A stretch of DNA of 64,000 nucleotides, from contig NZ_KB899383.1 in assembly GCF_000378185.1 (NCBI RefSeq), positions 1-64,000 of the forward strand, in the 5' to 3' direction. A program made the position numbers and the translations under genes. Within the stretch, counting starts at the first letter, position 1, and every line of letters begins with the position of its first letter. This document shows, piece by piece, positions 27,868 to 35,120 of this stretch. The notes beneath the pieces were generated by a model. That model saw nothing but the letters and a program-made list of their open reading frames with translations. It did no database searches and was not told where the DNA came from. Source of the DNA: Salinimonas chungwhensis DSM 16280. Lineage in GTDB: Bacteria > Pseudomonadota > Gammaproteobacteria > Enterobacterales > Alteromonadaceae.

Positions 27868-28590
27868 CTACTTAGTAACACTAAAAGTGGCCGCCATGAT
27901 GAGCACAAGTGCTGAGCAGCTGGCCACTAGCAAAATAAGTTGTCTGATTCGATTCTCGTTAATGTTTTGACTGACAAAATAAGACAATCCCCATCCGATG
28001 AGGATGGCAGGAATACATTTTAAAAAAAGCGTAAAGTCCTTTTCCGTAGCACGCCCGGTCCACCACAAGACAAAAATGCCGAAAAGATTAATATAAACAA
28101 AAAAGACGCTCAGATTAGCTTTAATCCGGCTTTGCTCCGCCGATTGATACAACAGGCCCATGGGTGCACCACCGGCTGATGTAGTAGTGCCCAAAAAACC
28201 AGACAACGACGACGCAATAATATTGGTAAACGCGGAAACTTTGGGGGTCATCCCCATGACAGAAAGGCCCACCGCAATCAGAATAGAAACCCCGAAAAGA
28301 AGCTGGTATTGCGCTGAATCGAGATAAAACATCACCGTCCCGGCGATAAGAACGCCAATCGTGCCACCAAACACTGAAAACCCTGTGTGGCGAATATCAA
28401 TCTCTGCCCGGTGCTTAACCGATAGCAGTGAGGTAAGCAGTAATGCATTAAGAATCATTGGCGCTGGAACCAGTTCGGGCATCAGGAAATACACTAAAGG
28501 CGCTGATAACAACCCCAATCCAAACCCAATCACACCTTGCAGACATGCACCCACTATAAGTATGAGGTAAATAAAAAAAAGACTCAGCAA
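27868..28590 (-). CDS. TauE/SafE family anion permease
   Basis: 240-residue polytopic membrane protein (about seven or eight helices) of the TauE/SafE (DUF81) family. It has the N-terminal GACLQGVIGFGLGLLSAPLVYFL repeat motif and the second-half repeat SSLSGFLGTTTSAGGAPMGLL. Members move sulfonates, sulfite or small carboxylates. Beside a sugar lactonase and a sugar dehydrogenase, a role in moving sugar acids is an inference. It starts with TTG at 28590, with GAGGA about 10 nt upstream. It is first in an operon with the lactonase. Confidence 0.82.
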   Translation of the reverse strand: MLSLFFIYLILIVGACLQGVIGFGLGLLSAPLVYFLMPELVPAPMILNALLLTSLLSVKHRAEIDIRHTGFSVFGGTIGVLIAGTVMFYLDSAQYQLLFGVSILIAVGLSVMGMTPKVSAFTNIIASSLSGFLGTTTSAGGAPMGLLYQSAEQSRIKANLSVFFVYINLFGIFVLWWTGRATEKDFTLFLKCIPAILIGWGLSYFVSQNINENRIRQLILLVASCSALVLIMAATFSVTK

Positions 28591-28640
28591 CGCCTGCGGT
28601 TCCTCTAAAGTAAAATCATCGCCAACACCCCAAATAAAAT

Positions 28641-28653
28641 ATTATATTACCAA
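28641..28653 (-). promoter_or_regulatory. arabinose-regulon motif, TauE-lactonase operon
   Basis: ATTATATTACCAA. In the gene direction it reads TTGGTAATATAAT and contains a consensus TATAAT. It matches the 13-bp consensus at 10 positions and lies 50 bp upstream of the TTG start. Confidence 0.5.
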
Positions 28654-28723
28654 AGGGTTATAATATCGTTAACGAAATCTACCAATGCGTCAATGAAAAT
28701 TACCATTGCGATGATTAAGAGGA

Positions 28724-29494
28724 TCAGGTCCAGCCCGCATCAATCGTCAATGTTTGGGCTGTCATCATGCTGCTGTCATCAGAAGCAAGAAATAAAACTG
28801 CGTTAACAATGTGTCCAGGTTCCAGGGTTTGATGGATACATTGTTGTTGTTTTACTGTTTCTACAATATCCGGATCAAGCCAATGGCTCATCTGCCGCTC
28901 GGTCATGACCCAGCCGGGGACCAGGGTATTAACGCGAATATTGTATTTGCCGTAAGCACTTGCAAGGGAGCGAGACATACCTTCAATAGCAGCTTTAGCA
29001 GATGTGTAAGCCGGCATACAGCTTTGCTTAATACGCCAGCTGGCCGACCCCATATTGATAATCGATCCGCCATTAATTTTTTTCATTTGCTCACTTACAG
29101 CCTGTGCTGCAAAAAAGCCCGGTCGCAGATTTACGGCAAGTCTGTCATCCCAATATTCTACCGTGACCTCATCAATATTGTGACGCGTGTCGTCAGCCGC
29201 ATTATTGATCAAAATACTGATAGGCCCCTGGGTTTCACCGGTTTTAGCAATGATTGTTTGCAGATGAGCAATGTCTCGCAAATCACAATATTTAAATGTT
29301 ACATTATTATTGGCCAAATCCGCGACGAGCTGTTCGCTTGGTGTTGAGGCCTTATCCACAAATGTGACTCGCGCACCTTGTTCAGCAAAACGCTTGACCA
29401 TAGCTGCACCGATTCCAGTGCCACCGCCGGTAATAAATACGCTTTTATCCCGTAGACTTGGATAGCATGCACTGTACTGATAATTTTCAGTCAT
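28724..29494 (-). CDS. SDR-family sugar 1-dehydrogenase
   Basis: 256-residue short-chain dehydrogenase: NAD(P)-binding TGGGTGIG, NNAADDTRHN, catalytic Ser in MGSASW, YTSAK catalytic Tyr/Lys and PGWVMTERQ. The NNAA-DTRH signature and the C-terminal TLTIDAGWT resemble the branch that oxidises D-galactose, L-arabinose or D-xylose at C1 to the lactone. That fits the lactonase nearby. GAGAGG precedes the ATG at 29494. It lies 50 bp downstream of the GntR regulator and is probably co-transcribed with it. The exact sugar is not determined. Confidence 0.85.
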   Translation of the reverse strand: MTENYQYSACYPSLRDKSVFITGGGTGIGAAMVKRFAEQGARVTFVDKASTPSEQLVADLANNNVTFKYCDLRDIAHLQTIIAKTGETQGPISILINNAADDTRHNIDEVTVEYWDDRLAVNLRPGFFAAQAVSEQMKKINGGSIINMGSASWRIKQSCMPAYTSAKAAIEGMSRSLASAYGKYNIRVNTLVPGWVMTERQMSHWLDPDIVETVKQQQCIHQTLEPGHIVNAVLFLASDDSSMMTAQTLTIDAGWT

Positions 29495-29544
29495 TGATTA
29501 CCTCTCGCCTCACTTCTCACACCGCCAGGAAAGAACCTGACGTA

Positions 29545-30255
29545 TCATGCCTCGGCTATTTCTTTTTCAATCACAGTCATTGCCTCATCAATTAGATACA
29601 TCATCATATTTTTGGCGCGCTCGGCCTGTCCCTGAGCAATAGCGTTATAGACTTTTTCATGCTCTTCAACAATGGCACTGTTATTACTTTTGGCGGGAGT
29701 CGTATGCTGAATACTGACATTTAAAGCGGTTGTGATAAATTCACGGAGCTGATAAAAGAAACGGTTGCCGGAGGCGTGTAAAATGGCTGTGTGAAACTGC
29801 AAATCGGCGTCATGTAAGCTACCTTGGCCCTCTTCCACCGCACGTCGCATTCCTTCAAGAGCAATGCCGATCCCTGCTATCGCCTCTTCATTTTGCGCGT
29901 TAGCAGCAAGTGCTGCAGCCTGGGGTTCAATGGCCAGGCGCATCTGCAAAAACTCTTTTAACACAAGTAAAGATGGGCTACTTTCCAGCATCCAGCTAAG
30001 GACGCTCGTGTCATATAGATTCCAATTTTCTGGCAATTCAACCCGAATTCCCTGGCGCGGACGAGAAGAAATAAGTCCTTTCGCTGCCAGCATTTTAACC
30101 GCTTCCCGCACTGCAGTGCGGCTGATACCATACTCTTCACACAACTTTGCTTCGGTTGGGAATGCTGCTTCGGGGCTATACCTGCCTTTGACGATTGCTT
30201 TGCCCAACTCATTAGTCATTCGTTGTGAAAGATTTAGATTTTCAATTCGAGCCAT
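29545..30255 (-). CDS. FadR-subfamily GntR transcriptional regulator
   Basis: 236 residues: an N-terminal winged HTH (about 10-75; FPTEAKLCEEYGISRTAVREAV, LISSRPRQGIRV) and a C-terminal FCD ligand domain (about 95-230) with helix-borne His/Asp metal-site residues (DLQFHTAILHASGN, EHEKVYNAI). FadR-type GntR proteins bind short palindromes with a GT-N3-AC core, and the 13-bp motif found across this locus has exactly that core. It is the only regulator inside the locus, so it is the best candidate for controlling it, with arabinose or a derivative as ligand. GGGG precedes the ATG. Confidence 0.9.
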   Translation of the reverse strand: MARIENLNLSQRMTNELGKAIVKGRYSPEAAFPTEAKLCEEYGISRTAVREAVKMLAAKGLISSRPRQGIRVELPENWNLYDTSVLSWMLESSPSLLVLKEFLQMRLAIEPQAAALAANAQNEEAIAGIGIALEGMRRAVEEGQGSLHDADLQFHTAILHASGNRFFYQLREFITTALNVSIQHTTPAKSNNSAIVEEHEKVYNAIAQGQAERAKNMMMYLIDEAMTVIEKEIAEA

Positions 30256-30410
30256 ATTTTTCCCCTGCCGCCTCTGGCATCACTATACTACGATAATACC
30301 AGTGCGTCATTGATTCAGTTTGCGATGACGATTAACCTAATCAGATTGATTTTACTATACTTTCCCTTTTGAGTTTAACTATCTGTTAACACCCCCTTTT
30401 CTTTCTCACT

Positions 30411-30423
30411 TTTGTAATATAAT
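30411..30423 (+). promoter_or_regulatory. arabinose-regulon motif, SSS symporter
   Basis: TTTGTAATATAAT, 11 of 13 matches to the consensus, containing a perfect TATAAT (30418-30423), about 51 bp before the symporter start. It also lies in the shared region upstream of the GntR gene. Confidence 0.6.
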
Positions 30424-30474
30424 ATTTCAATAACAATTCACTGCTGCTAAGCCACAAAATTTAGTTGAGAAGAA

Positions 30475-32103
30475 ATGGTTGATTTAAGCACTTTGGACTG
30501 GCTGGTTTTAGCCGGTTTTTTTGTTCTGCTGTTGGGCGTTGTAGTTATGTCCATGCGCCAGAAAGAAGAAGATACTGCAGACTACTTTCTGGCAGGTCGC
30601 AACGCGAGCTGGCTCGTAATAGGCGCTTCTATTTTTGCCTCAAATATCGGCTCTGAGCATTTAGTTGGTCTCTCTGGGTCGGGCGCACAGTCTGGTATGG
30701 CGCTGGCACACTGGGAGTTACAGTCATGGATAATACTGTTGCTAGGGTGGGTATTTGTACCTTTTTACTGGAGCAGTAAAGTGTATACCATGCCTGAGTT
30801 TCTGGAGCGCAGGTATAATTCTTCCTCACGTACATTCCTGTCGGTAATATCGCTGGTCAGCTACGTGCTAACAAAAGTTGCTGTGACCGTATATGCCGGG
30901 GGGGTCGCTTTCAAAACAATCCTGGGTATTGAAAGTATCTGGGGCATCGATTTCTTCTGGATTTCAGCACTGGGACTGGTGATTATCACCGGTATTTATA
31001 CGGTACTTGGGGGGATGAAAGCTATCATGTGGACATCGGTGTTACAGACACCGGTACTGATTATCGGCTCGCTGGTCATTCTTGTGGTAGGCCTCGATAA
31101 GGTCGGTGGCTGGTCGGAAGTCGAGCGGCTCAACGCAGAGCAAATGCATCTGATCAGGTCAGCGTCTGACTCTGAATTCCCCTGGCCGGGGATCATCTTC
31201 GGGTCATTTATTATCGGTTTTTGGTATTGGTGTACCGACCAATATATTGTACAGCGTGTCTTGTCAGCTAAAGGGATAAAGGAAGCGCGTCGGGGCACTA
31301 TGTTTGCCGGTTATCTTAAGCTTTTACCGGTATTTATCTTCCTGGTACCAGGTATGATTGCTTACGCGCTTAATGCCAAAGGTATCATTACTTACGATAG
31401 CCCTGATCAGGCTTTCCCCATGCTGGTTTCTGAGTTACTTCCTTCCGGTGTCAAAGGTATCGTAATCGGCGGTCTGGTCGCTGCCCTCATGAGCTCACTG
31501 GCTTCGCTGTTTAACTCATCTGCCACCCTGTTCACTATCGACTTTTACAAAAAGTTTAAACCTGAATCAAGTGAAAAGCATTTGCTTCGGGTTGGTCGTA
31601 TCGCAACCATCGTGATTGTTGTGCTCGGTATTCTGTGGATTCCGGTTATGAGCTTGATTGCTGATGTGCTTTATGAATATCTGCAAAGTGTACAATCATT
31701 AATTGCACCGGGCATTGCTGCTGTTTTCCTGCTGGGTCTGGTAAGTACCCGTATCACGCCGGCAGCAGGTTTTACTGGTTTGGTCTCCGGTTTCGTGCTG
31801 GGTATGATCCGGCTGGTGTTACTGCCGTTCAGAGACAGTCTGGCCGGTACACCTTTTGAGTGGATCGTTACAATGAATTGGCTGTACTACTGCATGCTAT
31901 TGTTTGCTTTGGTTGTCATTATCATGATTGTTACCAGCATGTTCACCAAAGCGCATTCTCGTGAGCGTCTTAGCGGTCTGACCTTTTCTACGCTTAGCAA
32001 TGATACATTCAAAGAGGTCGTAGCAGGCCTTGATAAATGGGATTATATTCACACCGTCGGTATTTTGGGTATCACAGCTTTGATCTACATGCGGTTCTGG
32101 TAA
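30475..32103 (+). CDS. sodium/sugar symporter, SSS (SLC5) family
   Basis: 542-residue polytopic protein with about 13-14 transmembrane helices. It shows the SSS signatures YFLAGRNASWLVIGASIFASNIGSEH and, in the middle, FWYWCTDQYIVQRVLSAKG, as in the SglT-like sodium/galactose/glucose branch. It would carry a monosaccharide, here probably L-arabinose, into the cytoplasm with sodium. GAGAAGAA precedes the ATG. It is divergent from the GntR regulator, with a regulon motif before it and a strong terminator after it, so it is probably monocistronic. Confidence 0.92.
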   Translation: MVDLSTLDWLVLAGFFVLLLGVVVMSMRQKEEDTADYFLAGRNASWLVIGASIFASNIGSEHLVGLSGSGAQSGMALAHWELQSWIILLLGWVFVPFYWSSKVYTMPEFLERRYNSSSRTFLSVISLVSYVLTKVAVTVYAGGVAFKTILGIESIWGIDFFWISALGLVIITGIYTVLGGMKAIMWTSVLQTPVLIIGSLVILVVGLDKVGGWSEVERLNAEQMHLIRSASDSEFPWPGIIFGSFIIGFWYWCTDQYIVQRVLSAKGIKEARRGTMFAGYLKLLPVFIFLVPGMIAYALNAKGIITYDSPDQAFPMLVSELLPSGVKGIVIGGLVAALMSSLASLFNSSATLFTIDFYKKFKPESSEKHLLRVGRIATIVIVVLGILWIPVMSLIADVLYEYLQSVQSLIAPGIAAVFLLGLVSTRITPAAGFTGLVSGFVLGMIRLVLLPFRDSLAGTPFEWIVTMNWLYYCMLLFALVVIIMIVTSMFTKAHSRERLSGLTFSTLSNDTFKEVVAGLDKWDYIHTVGILGITALIYMRFW

Positions 32104-32128
32104 TAATCTACGCGCTTCTTTGTAAGCA

Positions 32129-32157
32129 AAAGGCCGCCTGCACTGGCGGCCTTTTTT
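32129..32157. terminator. bidirectional terminator between the symporter and a GH43 gene
   Basis: AAGGCCGCC/GGCGGCCTT stem with a TGCACT loop, with A and T runs on either side. It sits between two convergent genes. Confidence 0.88.
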
Positions 32158-32184
32158 ATTCACTAAGCAGTAACGCTGCGAAAC

Positions 32185-33222
32185 TTAGTCTGCAACAGAA
32201 GGGTTAAAAACCGGGAATCCTTCTGCATCCCACTGGAGGATCCGTGCGCGGGTATGGCGATTAGGATCGGTAAGTGGTGAGCCCTGTAACTCTTTGTAGT
32301 CCCGGCTATGATAAATCAGCAAATCGGTTTCTCCGTCGCTGGCCTTTACAAAGCTGTTATGACCGGGACCAAACCGACCAAGACTGGGGGCAGACTTAAA
32401 TACCGGTTCCTCTTTTTTATGCCAGGAATCAGGGTCGAGCAAATCCGCATCTGCGTCCGCCCAGAGCAAGCCCATCGCATAACGATGATCAGTGGCACTG
32501 GCTGAGTAGGTCAGAAACACCTTATCATCACCTTCAATAAACGCCGCCCCTTCATTAACCTTATAGCCGCGAACTTCCCAGTCTAGCTTAGGCTCAGTTA
32601 ATAGTGTGGCAGGTAGTTCAAGTGTTGTTGGCGATGTCATCCGGGCTATCCACAATGCTGAATTGTAGGTTTTCTCTTTATCCTGCTGCGCCCAGACATA
32701 ATAGCGCTTGCCGTTGTGCTCAAAGGTTGTCCCGTCAAGAGCAAAGGAGTCCCACCCGCTATCAATTTTTCCAACCTCTTCCCACTTGCCCTGCATGGGG
32801 TCATCATGGGTGTTTTTGAGGGCGTACATTCGAATACTAAACGGTGTATCAGCCTCACCGGCAGCAAAATAAATGTACCAGTCACCATCTACCTCATGCA
32901 GTTCTGGGGCCCAGATATTTGCACTCATTGGGCCGTTCTTTTTTTTCTGCCAAATCACTTTTGGCTTTGCCAACTTGAGATCATTAAGCCGGCATGCCTG
33001 ACGCAGCTCTATTTGGTGAAATTTGGGCGAAGTTCCGATAAAGGTATAGCAGCCTGTGTCTTTGTGCCGTACCAGCATAGGATCTGCTCTTTGTAGGACA
33101 AGAGGATTATCGATGGGAACCAATGAGTCATTGGCGTTAGCATCGGCGGCGTGCGCTTCAATAGTAGCTGCACTGCCAAGCAGTGCGGTTGTAAACAAGG
33201 CGATTATTGAACACTTTTGCAT
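32185..33222 (-). CDS. exported GH43 glycosidase (probable alpha-L-arabinofuranosidase)
   Basis: 345 residues with a signal peptide (cleavage near EAHA). It is a five-bladed propeller GH43: catalytic base region RADPMLVRH, WAPELHEVDGDWYIYFAAGE, the transition-state Asp segment SFALDGTTFEHNGKRYYVW and the acid region KVNEGAAFIE, then FGPGHNSF. The sequence pattern is closest by eye to the exo-acting subfamily that includes exo-1,5-alpha-L-arabinofuranosidases, and it resembles the catalytic half of the gene at 49660. It is divergent from an arabinanase, with a regulon motif between them. AAAGGA precedes the ATG. Confidence 0.88.
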   Translation of the reverse strand: MQKCSIIALFTTALLGSAATIEAHAADANANDSLVPIDNPLVLQRADPMLVRHKDTGCYTFIGTSPKFHQIELRQACRLNDLKLAKPKVIWQKKKNGPMSANIWAPELHEVDGDWYIYFAAGEADTPFSIRMYALKNTHDDPMQGKWEEVGKIDSGWDSFALDGTTFEHNGKRYYVWAQQDKEKTYNSALWIARMTSPTTLELPATLLTEPKLDWEVRGYKVNEGAAFIEGDDKVFLTYSASATDHRYAMGLLWADADADLLDPDSWHKKEEPVFKSAPSLGRFGPGHNSFVKASDGETDLLIYHSRDYKELQGSPLTDPNRHTRARILQWDAEGFPVFNPSVAD

Positions 33223-33279
33223 AAATTTATTTCCTTTACTGAATTATACTGACAGCACAATTGCCAATATATTGTTAAT

Positions 33280-33292
33280 ATTGTATTACATA
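33280..33292. promoter_or_regulatory. arabinose-regulon motif between divergent GH43 genes
   Basis: ATTGTATTACATA, with TACAAT in the minus direction, 11 of 13 matches. It lies 57 bp from the minus-strand GH43 start and 59 bp from the plus-strand arabinanase start, so it could control both. Confidence 0.62.
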
Positions 33293-33351
33293 TTTAACAC
33301 GATCCCTGATAAACTGTGCAATTGAAATCGAATGAAAAAGAGAGAATGACA

Positions 33352-34377
33352 ATGGTCAACAAATTAAAACAACTTGCCTGGTCATCTGTTGTCATGAGTA
33401 TAGTCGCGTGTAGTCCGTCTATCGCCAGGCAAGTAGAAGTGCATGACCCGGTAATGACTAAAGAAAATGATACTTATTATGTCTTTAGTACCGGCCCTGG
33501 TATTACTTACTATGAATCTACCGACCTGAAGAACTGGCAGCTTACCGGGCGGGTGTTTGCTGATGAACCAAGCTGGGCAAGACGCGTAGCACCGGGTTTT
33601 GGTGGCCATCTCTGGGCGCCGGACGTGTATGAAAAAAACGGTAAATTTTATCTTTACTATTCTGTTTCTGCCTTTGGTAAAAATACGTCGGGCATCGGTG
33701 TGACAGTCAACGAAACCCTCGACCCGGATTCAGACAATTATCGCTGGGTAGATCAGGGTATCGTTTTACAGTCAGTCCCGAATCGCGATTTCTGGAATGC
33801 TATTGATCCGGCCATTGTTGAAGATGACGACGGCACACCATGGATGAGCTTTGGGTCGTTCTGGGGTGGCCTCAAACTGGTCAAGCTCGATGACGACATG
33901 ACGCGCCTTGCCGAGCCGCAGGAATGGTACACAATCGCTAAACGTCCTGGGCGGGATACTAATGATGATGCCAACCCAGGTGAAGGTGCGATAGAAGCAC
34001 CGTATATCTTTAAGAAAAACGGTTATTACTATCTGTTTGTGTCTTTCGACAAGTGCTGCCGTGGCATGGATAGTACCTATAACATTCGGGTTGGCCGCAG
34101 TAAAAATGTGGAAGGTCCGTATGTAGATCGTGATGGTAAGTCATTGAATGAAGGGGGCGGGACACTTGTTTTAGAAGGCAATGAGAATTGGGTAGCGTTG
34201 GGCCATAACGCCGCTTATACCTTCGATGGCAAAGACTATCTGGTATTCCATGCCTATGAAACAGCGGATAATGCTGTTCAGAAGTTACGGATTTTGCCCA
34301 TGCATTGGGAAAATGACTGGCCTCAGGTAAACGCTGAAGATCTCGACCGATTAACCACTAATTTAATCGAAAAATAG
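33352..34377 (+). CDS. GH43 endo-1,5-alpha-L-arabinanase, lipoprotein
   Basis: About 341 residues with a lipobox-like VAC near residue 19. It shows the arabinanase pattern: HDPVMTKENDTYYVFSTGPGI with the base Asp, LWAPDVYEKNGKFYLYYSVSAFG, NAIDPAIVEDDDGTPWMSFGSFWGG, GAIEAPYIFKKNGYYYLFVS with the acid Glu, and GHNAA with the calcium-site His. It should cut the alpha-1,5-arabinan backbone internally. The frame is open from 33316; the ATG at 33352 has AGAGA at good spacing, and 33346 is also possible. It has its own terminator. Confidence 0.9.
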   Translation: MVNKLKQLAWSSVVMSIVACSPSIARQVEVHDPVMTKENDTYYVFSTGPGITYYESTDLKNWQLTGRVFADEPSWARRVAPGFGGHLWAPDVYEKNGKFYLYYSVSAFGKNTSGIGVTVNETLDPDSDNYRWVDQGIVLQSVPNRDFWNAIDPAIVEDDDGTPWMSFGSFWGGLKLVKLDDDMTRLAEPQEWYTIAKRPGRDTNDDANPGEGAIEAPYIFKKNGYYYLFVSFDKCCRGMDSTYNIRVGRSKNVEGPYVDRDGKSLNEGGGTLVLEGNENWVALGHNAAYTFDGKDYLVFHAYETADNAVQKLRILPMHWENDWPQVNAEDLDRLTTNLIEK

Positions 34378-34388
34378 CCAGGCTCCGG

Positions 34389-34416
34389 AGTCCGTCTGAA
34401 TAAGCAGACGGACTTT
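34389..34416 (+). terminator. terminator of the arabinanase gene
   Basis: AGTCCGTCTG/CAGACGGACT perfect 10-bp stem with an AATAAG loop and a short T run, 12 bp after the stop. The following 190 bp up to the FKBP gene shows no gene. Confidence 0.75.
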
Positions 34417-34609
34417 ATGTCACAAAAGTTATTTTTAAACAGTTATCAAGCGCTTTTAAGCGGTGCACTGAGCAAGCTAATTACCCTTTCACAGTTGGTC
34501 CAACACCACCACATCCGTATGACCAGGCATATCCACAAGAGAGGCTTGTACACAGTTTGAGAGAACAATAATAGTTAACGCAGTTAAAAATGAAAATGGA
34601 GATTGAGAT

Positions 34610-35044
34610 TTATGCTGTGTCAGTATCTATTAACCTGACATCAACAACCATCACTGCGTGAGGGCCGATTTTTTCGCCATTGCCCTTCTTTCCCCAGGCC
34701 AGTTCAGGCGGTATGACAAACTCATAGCGCGCCCCAATGGGCATCAGCATCAATCCTTCCTGCAACCCTTCTATTGCCTCGTTAAGTGCAAAGTTTTCGG
34801 GCGGCCCTTTTTTATAGGTATCATCAATAACACTACCGTCGGCCAGTAAAATACGCTGATGAACTTTTACAACATCATCGGCTGAGGGATGCGCACCCTC
34901 AGCATTTTCGATAATTCGGTACATGAGCCCAGAGTTTGTTATTCTGACATCGTCCTGCGTCAAATACCGTTCAATGAAGGCAGCAGTTGTATTTCGATTC
35001 TGCCCCGCCGAGCCTTTCGCCTGCTTGCGTTTATTTTTCGCCAT
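34610..35044 (-). CDS. FKBP-type peptidyl-prolyl cis-trans isomerase
   Basis: 144 residues: a basic N-terminus (MAKNKRKQAKG) and an FKBP domain (about 45-142) with VKVHQRILLADGSVIDDTYKKGPPENFAL, GLQEGLMLMPIGARYEFVIPPELAWGKKG and VDVRL. There is no signal peptide, so it is probably cytoplasmic and may aid protein folding. Its link to the surrounding arabinan genes is not obvious; no regulon motif precedes it, so it may be an unrelated insertion in the locus. Confidence 0.88.
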   Translation of the reverse strand: MAKNKRKQAKGSAGQNRNTTAAFIERYLTQDDVRITNSGLMYRIIENAEGAHPSADDVVKVHQRILLADGSVIDDTYKKGPPENFALNEAIEGLQEGLMLMPIGARYEFVIPPELAWGKKGNGEKIGPHAVMVVDVRLIDTDTA

Positions 35045-35120
35045 AAGTTATCATTTTTTAGCCAGTTTCTGTTAGCCATCGATGCTATCAGCACCACACT
35101 ACTGCAGCACCGTCTGACAA

